A stretch of DNA of 64,000 nucleotides from positions 124,001-188,000 of the forward strand of contig NZ_ARXR01000002.1 of the NCBI RefSeq assembly GCF_015356855.1. The letters are read 5' to 3'. A program made the translations under genes and the position numbers. The stretch is from Alloalcanivorax venustensis ISO4 (GTDB lineage: Bacteria > Pseudomonadota > Gammaproteobacteria > Pseudomonadales > Alcanivoracaceae). The first letter of the stretch is position 1. Every line of letters starts with the position of its first letter. Of the stretch, positions 1-9,309 are shown one piece after another. The notes beneath the pieces are model-generated. The model saw nothing but the letters and a program-made list of their open reading frames with translations. It ran no database searches and was not told where the DNA came from.

Positions 1-14
1 CAAGGACGTCCCCA

Positions 15-773
15 ATGAGTAACAACGACGACAACAAGGTCACCCACTTCGGCTATCAGCAAGTGCCGTGGCAGGAGAAACAGCAGCGGGTGGCGGGCGT
101 GTTCCGGTCGGTGGCGGCCAAGTACGACGTCATGAACGACCTGATCTCCATGGGCAGCCACCGGGTGCTCAAGCGCATGACCCTGGAGCTGGCCGGCGTG
201 CGCCCCGGCCACAGGGTGCTGGATCTGGCCGGCGGCACCGGCGATCTGGCGATCAAGTTTTCCCGGCTGGTGGGCGACACCGGCCAGGTGGTGCTGGCCG
301 ACATCAACGACGCCATGCTGTCGGTGGGCCGCGACCGCCTGATCGACGCCGGTTGCGGCCACAATACCCAGGTCGCCCAGGTCAACGGCGAGTGCCTGCC
401 GTTCGAGGACAACAGCTTCAATTGCATCACCATCGCCTTCGGCCTGCGCAACATCACCGATAAGGACGCCGCCCTGCGCTCCATGCTGCGGGTGCTCAAG
501 CCCGGCGGCCGGCTGCTGGTGCTGGAGTTTTCCCACCCGGTGCACAAGCCGCTGTCCAAGCTTTACGACCTCTACTCCTTCGCGGTCTGGCCGCGGCTGG
601 GCAAGCTGGTGGTCAACGATTCCGAAAGCTACCGCTATCTCGCCGAATCGATCCGCATGCACCCGGATCAGGACACCCTGAAGGGCATGATGACCGAAGC
701 CGGTTTTCAGCGTAGCGAATACTTCAACATGCTGGGCGGCATCGTCGCCCTGCACCGGGGGTTCAAGGTCTGA
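15..773 (+). CDS. ubiE: Ubiquinone/menaquinone C-methyltransferase UbiE
   Basis: SAM-dependent C-methyltransferase of ubiquinone (and, where present, menaquinone) synthesis, acting on the polyprenyl benzoquinol ring. The 252 residues are the normal family length. The UbiE signature [11 protein letters not shown] lies near residue 37, the SAM-binding glycine motif [11 protein letters not shown] near 69-79, and the family motif [15 protein letters not shown] near 160. The ATG at 15 follows an AAGGA element about 8 bases upstream. Its TGA overlaps the ubiJ start by one base (TGATG), so the ubiE-ubiJ-ubiB genes are translationally coupled, the usual order in gammaproteobacteria. Recognition is secure. 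Confidence 0.97.
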   Translation: MSNNDDNKVTHFGYQQVPWQEKQQRVAGVFRSVAAKYDVMNDLISMGSHRVLKRMTLELAGVRPGHRVLDLAGGTGDLAIKFSRLVGDTGQVVLADINDAMLSVGRDRLIDAGCGHNTQVAQVNGECLPFEDNSFNCITIAFGLRNITDKDAALRSMLRVLKPGGRLLVLEFSHPVHKPLSKLYDLYSFAVWPRLGKLVVNDSESYRYLAESIRMHPDQDTLKGMMTEAGFQRSEYFNMLGGIVALHRGFKV

Positions 774-1399
774 TGCGCGAGCCCGGTCTTATTTCCACCA
801 CCGCCATTGCCAGCGTGGAGCGCGCCATCAACGCGGCGCTGCGCTCCGATCCGGCCACCGCCGCGCGGCTCAGCCGCCACGCCGGCCGTCTGCTGGCGGT
901 GCATCTGACGTTGCCGCCGCTGCGCCTCTATGCGCTGATCGTCGAGGAGGGCGTGGAGCTCTACCTGCGCAGTGACGCCGAGCCGGACGTGAGCGTCACC
1001 GGCAACCCGGTGGATCTGGCCGCCCTGCTGCTCGACTGGCGCCGCCAGCCCAATGTGATCGGCGGCGCCCTGCGCGTGGAAGGCAACCGGGAACTGCTGC
1101 AGGACGTGCGCGACCTGGCCGCCGACCTCGACCTGGACTGGGGCGCCCTGCTGGAACCGGTGATCGGCGGCGAGCTGGCCCAGCAGCTGGACCAGGGCGC
1201 GCGGCGCCTGTTCGGCTGGGCCCGCCAGGCGTTCGACCGCCTCGGCCACCAGATGGGTGACTACATCGGCGGCGAGTCCGGCCTGCTGGCGCTGCGCCGC
1301 GACGTCTACGAGTTCTACCAGGACGTGGACGAGCTGCGCGGCGACGTGGACCGGCTGGACGCCCGGATACAACGCCTGAAAGGGAGCCCGCGCCCCTGA
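773..1399 (+). CDS. ubiJ: Ubiquinone biosynthesis accessory factor UbiJ (SCP2 domain)
   Basis: A 208-residue SCP2-type sterol-carrier-domain protein between ubiE and ubiB, which is the defining context of UbiJ. The family is a lipid-binding accessory factor of the soluble ubiquinone-synthesis complex. The SCP2 fold covers roughly residues 20-115 (the LTLPPLRLYALIVEEGVELY and VTGNPVDLAALLLD segments). The C-terminal third is charged and helix-forming, ending in a heptad-like DVDELRGDVDRLDARIQRLK stretch that may pair with UbiK. The start overlaps the ubiE stop and the stop overlaps the ubiB start, each as TGATG. Confidence 0.93.
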   Translation: MREPGLISTTAIASVERAINAALRSDPATAARLSRHAGRLLAVHLTLPPLRLYALIVEEGVELYLRSDAEPDVSVTGNPVDLAALLLDWRRQPNVIGGALRVEGNRELLQDVRDLAADLDLDWGALLEPVIGGELAQQLDQGARRLFGWARQAFDRLGHQMGDYIGGESGLLALRRDVYEFYQDVDELRGDVDRLDARIQRLKGSPRP

Positions 1400-3015
1400 T
1401 GCCGCCGATCAGCCGCCTGCTGGTGGTCGCCCATGTGGCGTGCCGCTACCGCCTGTTATCCCTGCTGCCGCCCCACCCGGCCCGTCCTTTTCTGGTGCTG
1501 CTGCAGTATCTGGTGCCCTCCAGCTGGCTGGGCACCGGCCAACTCACTGAGGGCGAGCGCCTGAAGCTGGCGCTGGAGCGCCTGGGCCCGATTTTCATCA
1601 AGTTCGGCCAGCTGATGGCCACCCGCCGGGACATGCTGCCACCGGAATGGACCGAGGCCCTGGCGCACCTGCAGGACCGGGTGGCGCCGTTCGACGGCGC
1701 CCAGGCCCGACGGCTGGTGGAGGCCAGCCTGCCGCGTCCGCTGGACGAGGTCTTCGAGCATTTCGACGACACGCCGCTGGCCTCCGCCTCGGTGGCCCAG
1801 GTGCACCCCGCCACCCTGCTCGACGGCGGCCAGGTGGTGGTCAAGGTGCTGCGCCCGGGCGTCGAGCAGCGCGTGGAGCGCGACCTCAAGGTGATGGGCT
1901 TCGGCGCCCGGCTGCTGGAAGCGCTGTGGGCGGACTCGCGCTACTTCCACCCGCGCAAGGTGGTGCACGACTATCAGACCGTGATCCGCGCCGAGCTGGA
2001 CCTGGAGCGCGAAGCAAGCAACAGCGAGGCCATGCGCCGGCACTTCCTGTTCAGCCCGCTGCTGTACATCCCCGCCGTGCACCTGGCGCTGTCATCGCGC
2101 CGGGTGATGGTGTCCGACCGCATTCACGGCATCCCGGTCAACGACATCGAAGCGATCCGCGCTGCGGGCATCGACCCGCGCGTGCTCGCCGAACGCGGCG
2201 TGGAGATCTTCTTCGCCCAGGTGTTCCGGCATAACTTCTTCCACGCCGACATGCACCCGGGCAACATCTTCGTTAACCCGGAGCACCCGGAGTCACCGCA
2301 GTACATGGCGGTGGACTGCGCCATCGCCGGGCGCCTCTCCAAGCAGGACCTGAACGTGCTGGGCCGCATGGTACTGGCGGTGATGCGCGAGGATTACCCG
2401 GGCCTGGTGGACCAGGTGATCCGCGCCGGCTGGGCGCGCGGGCCGGTGGACCGTCACCGCTTCGAGCAGGCGGTCACCGAGATCATCGCGCCGGTGCGCG
2501 GCGCCGACCTGGAGAGCATGGAGTTCGCGCCGCTGGTGCTGCGCCTGTTCGACCTGGCCCGGGATTACCACATCGAAGCGCCGGTGCAGTACATCCTGCT
2601 GATGAAGACCCTGGTGCACATCGAAGGCCTGGGGCGCAGCATCTACCCGCGGCTGGACATCTGGACCGTGGGCCGGCCGCTGCTGGAAGCCTGGATGATG
2701 GAGGAGTACGGCCCCGCCGCCACCGCCAACAAGCTGCGCAACCGGCTGCCGGAGTGGGCGGCGCAGCTGCCGGACATGCCGGAGCTGCTGCGCGACGGCC
2801 TGGAGAGCCTGCGCCACCAGCCCCAGCAGCAGCGGGAAATGGCGCACTACTTTGAAACCGGCCTGCGCCGCCACCGGCACAAGATGCTGGGCGGCCTGGG
2901 CGGCCTGGGCCTGGCCGCGCTGGCGGCGGTGGACGCCCTGCACGGCGCCGGCCAGTGGGCCTGGCCGATGGCCGCCGGCGCCCTGGTGCTGCTGGCCTGG
3001 GCCTGCCGGCGCTAG
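1399..3015 (+). CDS. ubiB: Ubiquinone biosynthesis atypical kinase/ATPase UbiB
   Basis: Membrane-anchored ABC1/UbiB atypical kinase needed for ubiquinone synthesis. The 538-residue length is typical. The KxGQ-type motif IKFGQLMATRRDMLP lies near residue 67, the alanine-rich nucleotide loop ASASVAQVH near 128, the catalytic segment FFHADMHPGNIFV near 281 and the metal-binding aspartate in VDCAIAGRLS near 303. Two hydrophobic helices at the extreme C-terminus (about 497-535) are the usual membrane anchor. It is the third gene of the coupled ubiEJB unit. In related genomes hisI follows; here the next gene, 62 bases on, is hisE. Confidence 0.96.
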   Translation: MPPISRLLVVAHVACRYRLLSLLPPHPARPFLVLLQYLVPSSWLGTGQLTEGERLKLALERLGPIFIKFGQLMATRRDMLPPEWTEALAHLQDRVAPFDGAQARRLVEASLPRPLDEVFEHFDDTPLASASVAQVHPATLLDGGQVVVKVLRPGVEQRVERDLKVMGFGARLLEALWADSRYFHPRKVVHDYQTVIRAELDLEREASNSEAMRRHFLFSPLLYIPAVHLALSSRRVMVSDRIHGIPVNDIEAIRAAGIDPRVLAERGVEIFFAQVFRHNFFHADMHPGNIFVNPEHPESPQYMAVDCAIAGRLSKQDLNVLGRMVLAVMREDYPGLVDQVIRAGWARGPVDRHRFEQAVTEIIAPVRGADLESMEFAPLVLRLFDLARDYHIEAPVQYILLMKTLVHIEGLGRSIYPRLDIWTVGRPLLEAWMMEEYGPAATANKLRNRLPEWAAQLPDMPELLRDGLESLRHQPQQQREMAHYFETGLRRHRHKMLGGLGGLGLAALAAVDALHGAGQWAWPMAAGALVLLAWACRR

Positions 3016-3077
3016 TCATGTCCACGTTAGGGTCTGGCGCCGGCCGGTGCTAAACTGGCGCTGTATTTGGAGACACC

Positions 3078-3416
3078 ATGTCCGATATCCTCAACCAGCT
3101 TCACCAGGTCCTGGAACAGCGCAAAGGCGCCGCGCCGGATTCGTCCTATGTGGCCAGCCTGTACGATAAGGGCCTGAACAAGATTCTCGAGAAGGTCGGC
3201 GAGGAAGCGGTGGAAACCCTGCTCGCCGCCCGCGACACCGACGCCGGCGGAGACCCCAAGGCGCTGATCAACGAAACCGCCGACCTGTGGTTTCATTCGC
3301 TGATCATGCTGGCCCATCTGGGGCTCGGTCCGGACCAGGTCCTGGCAGAGCTGGAGCAACGCTTCGGCCTGTCCGGCCATGACGAAAAAGCCGCTCGTAG
3401 CGAGCGAGGAGACTAA
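3078..3416 (+). CDS. hisE: Phosphoribosyl-ATP pyrophosphatase HisE
   Basis: Second step of histidine synthesis, hydrolysing PR-ATP to PR-AMP. The 112 residues form a stand-alone HisE with the acidic metal-binding helices [19 protein letters not shown] (about 35-53) and [18 protein letters not shown] (about 66-83). The ATG is preceded by GGAG at about 3069. It is not fused to HisI, and no hisI lies beside it. tatA follows after two bases, its ribosome site inside the end of hisE, so hisE and tatABC are probably one transcript. Confidence 0.95.
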   Translation: MSDILNQLHQVLEQRKGAAPDSSYVASLYDKGLNKILEKVGEEAVETLLAARDTDAGGDPKALINETADLWFHSLIMLAHLGLGPDQVLAELEQRFGLSGHDEKAARSERGD

Positions 3417-3418
3417 CC

Positions 3419-3646
3419 ATGTTTTCCGGTATCAGTATCTGGCAACTGCTCATTATCCTGGCCATCGTGGTGCTGCTGTTCGGCACCAAGAAACTGCGCA
3501 ACATCGGCAACGATCTGGGCGGCGCGGTCAAAGGCTTCAAGGATTCGGTCAAGGACGGCGAGGACGAGCAGAACAGCAAGCGCCTGGCCGACGACGACAG
3601 CGAGACGCACACCAGCAAGCAGGAAAAACACAAGGACCAGGTCTGA
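3419..3646 (+). CDS. tatA: Sec-independent translocase subunit TatA
   Basis: Pore-forming subunit of the twin-arginine translocase for folded proteins. The 75 residues show the canonical plan: a short N-terminal transmembrane helix (about 6-22, [20 protein letters not shown]), the FGTKKL hinge with its glycine, an amphipathic helix ([19 protein letters not shown]) and a charged disordered tail. The Shine-Dalgarno sequence GAGGAG is inside the end of hisE. First gene of tatABC. Confidence 0.96.
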   Translation: MFSGISIWQLLIILAIVVLLFGTKKLRNIGNDLGGAVKGFKDSVKDGEDEQNSKRLADDDSETHTSKQEKHKDQV

Positions 3647-3667
3647 TACGCCACGGAGCGACGGCCC

Positions 3668-4030
3668 ATGTTTGATATCGGCTTTTCCGAACTGGCGTTG
3701 ATTTCCATCATCGGTCTGGTGGTGCTGGGCCCGGAGCGTCTGCCCAAGGCGGCGCGCACGGTGGGCTATTGGGTCGGCCGGGCGCGCTCCACCTTCAACC
3801 ATCTGCGCAATGAGCTGGAGCGCGAAGCGCTCAACCAGGACATGCGCGAACGGATGGAAAAGCAGATGCGCGAAATGGGCCTGGACGAAGACAGCATCCG
3901 CGAGGCCCGCGACAGCCTGCTGTCGCCGGACGAAGTGGCCCGCGCCCGGCGCCGGCCGGAGACCCTCGACCAGCCCGACAACCAGGACAACGGCCAGACG
4001 CCGGAGGCCGAGAAGAAACCGAATGAGTGA
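3668..4030 (+). CDS. tatB: Sec-independent translocase subunit TatB
   Basis: Tat substrate-receptor subunit that works with TatC. It begins [20 protein letters not shown], with the [11 protein letters not shown] motif that separates TatB from TatA, then a long charged helical tail; 120 residues. The start follows an ACGGAG element. The last codons overlap the tatC start by 8 bases. Confidence 0.96.
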   Translation: MFDIGFSELALISIIGLVVLGPERLPKAARTVGYWVGRARSTFNHLRNELEREALNQDMRERMEKQMREMGLDEDSIREARDSLLSPDEVARARRRPETLDQPDNQDNGQTPEAEKKPNE

Positions 4031-4805
4031 AGAGCGCCGCGACGACCAACGCCCCGATGACACCCCGCAAACCCTGGTCAGCCATCTGCTCGAACTGCGC
4101 AACCGCCTGCTGAAAACCCTGGTGGTGGTGTTGGTGATCTTCCTGGGGCTGTTCTACTTTTCCCGCGACCTCTACACCCTGGTGGCACGCCCGCTGATGG
4201 ACGCCATGCCGGCGGGCACCAACATGATCGCCACCGGCGTGGCGTCGCCCTTCCTGGCGCCGTTCAAGCTGACGCTCTACCTGAGCATCTTCGTGGCGAT
4301 GCCTTTCATTCTCCACCAGGCCTGGGCGTTCGTGGCGCCGGGCCTGTACCGCCACGAGAAAAAGCTGGCGGTGCCGCTGCTGGCCAGCAGCGTGCTGCTG
4401 TTCTACGGCGGCGCCGCCTTCGCCTACTTCGTGGTGTTCCCGCTGATGTTCCAGTTCTTCACCACCATTGCCCCGGAAGGGGTGGCGGTGACCACCGACA
4501 TCAGCAGTTATCTGGATTTCGTGCTGGCGCTGTTTCTGGCCTTCGGCGTCGCCTTCGAGCTGCCCATCGCCATCGTGCTGATGGTGGCCACCGGCATCAC
4601 CACGGTGGAAAAGCTGGCCGCGTCACGGGCCTACGTGGTGGTGGCCTGCTTCGTGATCGGCATGATGCTGACGCCACCGGACATCATCAGCCAGACCCTG
4701 CTGGCGGTGCCCATGTGGCTGCTGTTCGAGATCGGCCTGGTGTTCGGGCGCATGGTGCGCCGCCAGCAACTGGACCGGGAACAGGAAGACCCTCAGAACC
4801 GGTAG
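4023..4805 (+). CDS. tatC: Sec-independent translocase subunit TatC
   Basis: Core six-helix Tat receptor that reads the twin-arginine signal. The start at 4023 ([13 protein letters not shown]) overlaps the tatB stop and gives 260 residues, the normal size; an open frame runs further upstream but is only tatB read in another frame. The conserved [13 protein letters not shown]-terminus, the FAYFVVFPL segment and the [21 protein letters not shown] region are typical. The 3' end overlaps the convergent hydrolase gene by 13 bases, leaving no room for an ordinary terminator. Confidence 0.96.
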   Translation: MSEERRDDQRPDDTPQTLVSHLLELRNRLLKTLVVVLVIFLGLFYFSRDLYTLVARPLMDAMPAGTNMIATGVASPFLAPFKLTLYLSIFVAMPFILHQAWAFVAPGLYRHEKKLAVPLLASSVLLFYGGAAFAYFVVFPLMFQFFTTIAPEGVAVTTDISSYLDFVLALFLAFGVAFELPIAIVLMVATGITTVEKLAASRAYVVVACFVIGMMLTPPDIISQTLLAVPMWLLFEIGLVFGRMVRRQQLDREQEDPQNR

Positions 4806-5749
4806 CCCGACGCCGGCGTGGCCCGGGCCTCGACGCCGGACTCCGACACCGGGGCCGGCGCCCGATCCGGCTCGGCCGGGGTGGAAGCCGGCGCCTCCGC
4901 CGGCGCCGGGGGACGCGCCGCGCATTCGTTATCCTGCATGAACGCCACCAGACGATCACGCACCGCCGGATCGCGAACGCTCTGGGTATGCCCGCCCTTC
5001 AGGGGTTGGAACGTCTTGGGTGGCCGAGCCGCCGCATAGAGCCGACGGCCCTGCTGGTAAGGCACCACCGGATCCTCCTTGCTGTGCAGGATCAACAGCG
5101 GCCGGGGCGCCAGATCCGCCACGTGGCGCTCGGGATCGTTGGCGCGCGCCGGCAAGGTGGGCAGCACCATCCAGCGCAGCGGCCAGAGCAGCCAGCTGCG
5201 CGCCATCACGTCCGAGGCCACGTCCCGGTAGCTGGCGAACGGCGCCTCCAGCATCACGCAATCGACAAAGCCGTCGTTACGCTCGCGGGCCAGCACCCCG
5301 GTGGCCATGGCGCCGCCCAGGCTTTGCCCGAACAGCACCAGCGGCGCCCCCTCCAGGCGGCGCGATTGCGCCAGCCAGTCCAGGCCCAGCTGAATATCGG
5401 CCTGGGCGCCCTTCAGATCCGGATCCCCCTCGGACAAGCCGTAACCCCGGTAGTCGAGCAGGAAGACGTTATATCCCCGCTCCGGCAACCAGTGCACGTT
5501 CATCAGATGGGTGCTGATGTTCTGGGCATTGCCGTGCAGGAAATAAACCGTCCCGCGGGCGGTGCCCCGGGCGGGCAGCCACCAGCCGTGGATACGCAGG
5601 CCGTCGGGGTGTATCAGCACCACGTCTTCATAGTCGAGCCCCTGGCGGGCCGGGTTCTGGACCCAGGGCTCCATGGGGTAGAAGAACAGGCTGCTGCAAC
5701 CCTGGAGAAGCAAGGCCAGACAAACGGCCGGAATCAGTCGAAATACCAT
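4793..5749 (-). CDS. Alpha/beta-hydrolase lipoprotein (Bem46/YfhR-like)
   Basis: Predicted outer- or inner-membrane lipoprotein with an alpha/beta-hydrolase fold. The start at 5749 gives a good lipoprotein signal ([17 protein letters not shown]). An earlier in-frame start at 5791 would put arginines ahead of it. The nucleophile elbow is GQSLGG, the acid is probably the aspartate in HSKEDPVVP and the base the histidine in GGHTQ. The HGNAQN oxyanion region and [12 protein letters not shown] match the Bem46-like group; the substrate is unknown. About 45 C-terminal residues are a Pro/Ala-rich tail that overlaps tatC. The start overlaps the upstream DUF4105 gene by 16 bases, so the two are coupled. 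Confidence 0.8.
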   Translation of the reverse strand: MVFRLIPAVCLALLLQGCSSLFFYPMEPWVQNPARQGLDYEDVVLIHPDGLRIHGWWLPARGTARGTVYFLHGNAQNISTHLMNVHWLPERGYNVFLLDYRGYGLSEGDPDLKGAQADIQLGLDWLAQSRRLEGAPLVLFGQSLGGAMATGVLARERNDGFVDCVMLEAPFASYRDVASDVMARSWLLWPLRWMVLPTLPARANDPERHVADLAPRPLLILHSKEDPVVPYQQGRRLYAAARPPKTFQPLKGGHTQSVRDPAVRDRLVAFMQDNECAARPPAPAEAPASTPAEPDRAPAPVSESGVEARATPASGYRF

Positions 5750-7554
5750 CGCCACTGTACTTTGAATTCGGTTTCGCCGTCGCCGCGCCAACCCTCGCGC
5801 TCCAGTGAGGCGCGCAGGCCGTGCTCACGGGCCAGGGCATACTGTACCGCCAAGGTGGAACGGTGGCGGTACACGTCATTACTGAAATAGTGGCCGGCAC
5901 TGCTCAACTGCCACTGCCAGCGACCGGCATGATACAGCATCCCGGCTTCGGCGCCGCCGCCGGGCGTGATCAGGGGGCCGAAATCACTGTTGTTCTCCGC
6001 CCGGACGCTGGCCAGCAGATAGGGCTGCCAGGGTCCGCTGCGCCAGCTGCCGCCGGCCCCGCCCTGCACATAACGGGTCAGCCGCCGCCGTCCGGCCCAG
6101 GCCCGTTCCAGGCCGCCCTCCACATACCAGCTCAGCGGCTTGGAGAAGCGGCCACGCGGCGACAGCGAGCGAATGCTCACCAGGTCCAGCTCTTCAAGCC
6201 GGGCGGCGCCGGATTCGGTGCTGCGCAGGGTGATGCCCAGGCCCTGGATCTGGGCGCCGTCCAGAAAGCCGCGGCGGTTGTCCAAAAGGTCGTGGTAGGT
6301 AAGCCGGTAGCTGACTTCACCGAAGTCGTCACTGCCCCGCTGGCCACCGGACGCCGCCAGCATCTGCGACCCGTGGCCGGATTCCGGCGGCGCTTTATCC
6401 GGCAGCTCCGGGTCCTCCACCGAGGGCAGCCGGTTGACCAGCGTCAGCAACGCGAAGGAACGGCCGGCGATGTCCTCGGTGCGTGCCGCCTTGCGGTTAA
6501 CGAAGCGCACGTAGCTGTAGGCGGTACGCGCCATCATCGCCTGCCGCCGGGGCGGCCGCGACTGAAAGGCGTCACTCTCCGCCACCGCCGGGTCCGCCGC
6601 CAGGCGCCGGGCCAGCGCCTGCTCCTGGTCGTCGAGCCGGTCACGCAAAGCGGCCAGCTCCACTTCCTTGGAGGGCCGGTAGTGGCGCTCCGTCACCAGG
6701 CCGCGCTGATCCAGCGCGCGCACCGTATTCACCGGCAGCTCGGCGAAACGCAGCTCATCCAGCAGCCCGCTTTGCGGACGCGCCACCTGAATCAGCTCGA
6801 GCAGACGGAAAGAGCAGTTCTCGTCAAAGAAGTAGTAGTCGAAGTTAATATCCTTCAGCTCCCAGAGGTGGTCGATCATCCAATCGATCTGGCTCTGGTC
6901 CAGCTTCAGGGTGTACTCCCAGATATCCCGGCTCTCCATGTTCGAGTACTGCTGGATCTTCTGAACATAGGGCACCAGGTTGAAGCGGCCCGGATAGCCG
7001 CCCGCCAGCCCCCGGTAAATATAGAACAGCGAGTTATCCTGCTCGGTGGTCACGGCGCCGAAGTTGATCGCCCAGGACAGCCACACGGCGCCGTCGTCAT
7101 CGCCCTGGTCCAGCCGCAGCAGGGTATGACCGAACATCGAGGACGGGCTGTTCAAATAGGAGGCGGGGAAAACCAGCACCGCGCGCTTGGCGTGCACCGA
7201 GCGACGCCACTCCTGATACTCCGCGCAATGGGCGAACGGCTCCGCTTCCCGCCAACCGAGTGCTTCGGCGACGAAACGATAGCGGGCGGGAAAGCGGCAA
7301 CGGGCCGGGGCGGCTTCCTGCTTCAGCGCCTCCACCGTGGACGCCAGCTCCGAGACCGGATTGGCGGCGCCGTCGGCGGCCAGGAAAAAGTCCGCGTCAT
7401 CCACATAGCTGCGCTGGCGGTCGCGCAGGGTGGCGCCGGGGTTGATATGCAAAAGCGCCTGCCAGCGTGGCTGTTGTGCAAGCTGTTCCAGGTCCCGGGC
7501 CTGGGCGACGGTTGTGCAAAACAATACCAGGACGCACAGCAAGGCGGCACGCAT
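5734..7554 (-). CDS. DUF4105 (Lnb-like N-terminal) periplasmic/membrane protein
   Basis: A 606-residue exported protein with an N-terminal signal (MRAALLCVLVLFCTTVAQA). Residues about 130-270 carry the DUF4105 hallmark: FPASYLNSPSSMFGHTLLRL, then the SWAINFGA and FYIYRGLAGGYPGRF segments, and DYYFFDENCSFRLLELI with a conserved cysteine. Established knowledge: this domain is shared with the Lnb lipoprotein N-acyltransferases, with His and Cys as likely catalytic residues. The C-terminal half looks like beta-strands ending in an aromatic residue (QWRWYFD), so an outer-membrane barrel is possible. It is coupled to the downstream lipoprotein hydrolase. Function beyond the family is inference. Confidence 0.8.
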   Translation of the reverse strand: MRAALLCVLVLFCTTVAQARDLEQLAQQPRWQALLHINPGATLRDRQRSYVDDADFFLAADGAANPVSELASTVEALKQEAAPARCRFPARYRFVAEALGWREAEPFAHCAEYQEWRRSVHAKRAVLVFPASYLNSPSSMFGHTLLRLDQGDDDGAVWLSWAINFGAVTTEQDNSLFYIYRGLAGGYPGRFNLVPYVQKIQQYSNMESRDIWEYTLKLDQSQIDWMIDHLWELKDINFDYYFFDENCSFRLLELIQVARPQSGLLDELRFAELPVNTVRALDQRGLVTERHYRPSKEVELAALRDRLDDQEQALARRLAADPAVAESDAFQSRPPRRQAMMARTAYSYVRFVNRKAARTEDIAGRSFALLTLVNRLPSVEDPELPDKAPPESGHGSQMLAASGGQRGSDDFGEVSYRLTYHDLLDNRRGFLDGAQIQGLGITLRSTESGAARLEELDLVSIRSLSPRGRFSKPLSWYVEGGLERAWAGRRRLTRYVQGGAGGSWRSGPWQPYLLASVRAENNSDFGPLITPGGGAEAGMLYHAGRWQWQLSSAGHYFSNDVYRHRSTLAVQYALAREHGLRASLEREGWRGDGETEFKVQWRWYFD

Positions 7555-7581
7555 GCGAATTCCATCTTCAGGTGGGGACTT

Positions 7582-7607
7582 AAAACCCGCCTCCGGACGG
7601 AGGCGGG
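7582..7607 (-). terminator. Intrinsic terminator of the DUF3015 gene
   Basis: A 10-base perfect stem (CCCGCCTCCG at 7586-7595 with CGGAGGCGGG at 7598-7607) is followed on the minus strand by TTTT at 7585-7582. It lies just past the DUF3015 stop and before the DUF4105 start, so it separates the two transcripts. Confidence 0.8.
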
Positions 7608-7622
7608 CTCATGGGGCAGTTT

Positions 7623-8102
7623 TTATACGTACTTAGCCAGTTTTTGATCGTTCTGCATGACGGCGGTGATCTGCTGCATCACTTCACCGGCGCTGACGTC
7701 CTGACGGGGAAAGATGGACGCGAAGTTTTCGTGCATCACGCTGTTGAAATAAGCGCGGTCGTCACCGGAAACGCCGATGGAAACGGACAGCGCGGTCAGG
7801 GCTTCGCCCTCGCCGGTGGCCATGTCCTGAGCCACTTCTTCCAGCACGCCGTTCATGCTGAGCAGGCTTTCGCCGCTGTAGGTCAGCGCACCGTTGGTGT
7901 CACAACCGTTGGTGCCACTGGTCATACCGAAGGTGGCGTTACCGGAGGTGCCGTTAACGATGGTCGCCAGCAGGTGTACCGGCATGCCGGACTTGCCTTC
8001 AAAAATCAGGTTACCCCAACCACAGCCGGGACCACCCGGAGCGACGGCTTGAGCGGAAACGGAAGCGCCCAGCAGCGCTGCTGCCAATAATACTTTTTTC
8101 AT
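7623..8102 (-). CDS. DUF3015 secreted protein
   Basis: A small exported protein of the DUF3015 family, function unknown. The start at 8102 (MKKVLLAAALLGASVSAQA) is preferred over an ATG 12 bases upstream because GGAG sits about 6 bases ahead of it and overlaps the earlier start. The mature part has paired cysteines (GGPGCGWGN and TNGCDTNG) that could form a disulfide, and the family-like segment LSVSIGVSGDDRAYFNSVMHE. It has its own terminator and a 100-base upstream gap, so it is monocistronic. Base composition is lower in G+C than its neighbours, as is common in highly expressed small secreted proteins. Confidence 0.85.
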   Translation of the reverse strand: MKKVLLAAALLGASVSAQAVAPGGPGCGWGNLIFEGKSGMPVHLLATIVNGTSGNATFGMTSGTNGCDTNGALTYSGESLLSMNGVLEEVAQDMATGEGEALTALSVSIGVSGDDRAYFNSVMHENFASIFPRQDVSAGEVMQQITAVMQNDQKLAKYV

Positions 8103-8219
8103 AAATATCTCCATTTATTTACGCTTTCTGGTTGCGCCCCCATGCGGTTTCCCCCGGGAGCTTAAAATTCATCATAAAGCAGGGTCACGTCTTTGCAACA
8201 TAAGGGGACAGCAACGGCG

Positions 8220-8657
8220 TCACAGATTGATAAGGAAGGTTACCGGCCCGTCGTTGACCAGGCTCACCTGCATATCGGCGCCGAATTCCCCCTCGGCGAC
8301 CGGCAGCCCCGAATCACGCAGGCCGGCGGCCAGCGCATCGCACAGGCGCCGTGCCTCCTGAGGCTCCGCGGCCCGGGAAAAACTGGGCCGCAGGCCTTTC
8401 CCGGTGTCCGCCGCCAGGGTGAACTGCGACACCAGCAGCACCGAGCCGCCGACATCGCGCACGCTGCGGTTCATCCTGCCCTGCTCATCGGCGAACATCC
8501 GGTAGCCGGCGATCCGGCCGGCCATCCGTTCCACGCTGGCGTCGTCATCGCCACGCTCCATGCCCACGAACGCCAGAAGCCCGGAATCGATCGCGCCGAC
8601 CACCCGGCCGGAAACCCGCACTTCCGCCGACGTTACCCGCTGCAATAAAACTCTCAC
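8220..8657 (-). CDS. dtd: D-aminoacyl-tRNA deacylase
   Basis: Removes D-amino acids (and glycine from tRNA-Ala) from mischarged tRNA. The 145 residues are the normal length. Both signature motifs are present: SQFTLAADTGKGLRPSFS near residue 77 and the cis-proline motif NDGPVTF near 137. The start is a GTG at 8657 (MRVLLQRVTSAEV) preceded by GGAGG with 5-base spacing. Confidence 0.96.
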   Translation of the reverse strand: MRVLLQRVTSAEVRVSGRVVGAIDSGLLAFVGMERGDDDASVERMAGRIAGYRMFADEQGRMNRSVRDVGGSVLLVSQFTLAADTGKGLRPSFSRAAEPQEARRLCDALAAGLRDSGLPVAEGEFGADMQVSLVNDGPVTFLINL

Positions 8658-8763
8658 CCGGCCTCCTTAATTTGCACGCCTTGAACCCGATCGCCGGGCC
8701 ATCATTGCCCGTCCGTTATGGGCGCACCATAATCGGTTCTGGTTCCCACTGCTATTGAGGCCT

Positions 8764-9309
8764 ATGCCGCACCGACCGCTGTTTCTCATCGCCCTGCTCG
8801 TGTCACTCTTCGGCTGCCAGTTATGGGCGCCGCCCGACGAAGGCAGCCGCCTTCCGGCGCCGCCGTTCGGCGAGTACCGGGAGATTCAGCGGGGCCTGGA
8901 AATGCGCGTCGGCGACGACATCCATGCCGCCCGGGCCCGCTTCAGCCTGACGCCGGACAGCACCCATATCGTGATCACCAATGAGCGTGACGAACTGATG
9001 GTGGAAATGCGCTACCAGCAGAAGCGCCTGCAGGTTCGCCGCACCCCGCGGCTGCCGCCAGCGATATCCGCCGACGATCTGATCGCCGATCTGCAGCTGG
9101 CGCTGTGGCCGCTGGAACGGCTGCGCGCCGGGCTCACGCCGGGCTGGACCCTGGCCGCCGACGACGAGGGGCGGATACTGCGGTTCAACGGCACCACCGA
9201 GGCCCAGGTGGACTACCAGAGCGACGAGCCGTCCAGCCGGCCGCTGCCGGTGTATAACGCCCGCCACGATTACCTGCTGATTCTCAGCCCCGCCGACCCA
9301 GGCGCCTGA
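8764..9309 (+). CDS. DUF3261 lipoprotein
   Basis: A predicted lipoprotein of about 181 residues with a clear lipobox (FLIALLVSLFGC). The body matches the DUF3261 family, often seen in aryl-polyene clusters but here alone. I use the ATG at 8764, preceded by GAGG; a TTG at 8755 is in frame but has no ribosome site. The 3' end overlaps the convergent proline iminopeptidase gene by 26 bases. Function is not known; a role in lipid or outer-membrane handling would be a guess. Confidence 0.65.
   Translation: MPHRPLFLIALLVSLFGCQLWAPPDEGSRLPAPPFGEYREIQRGLEMRVGDDIHAARARFSLTPDSTHIVITNERDELMVEMRYQQKRLQVRRTPRLPPAISADDLIADLQLALWPLERLRAGLTPGWTLAADDEGRILRFNGTTEAQVDYQSDEPSSRPLPVYNARHDYLLILSPADPGA

Noticed and set aside
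5821-7647. 608-codon plus-strand frame over the DUF4105 gene
   Set aside because: The DUF4105 gene on the minus strand has signal peptide and domain motifs; the plus frame has none.
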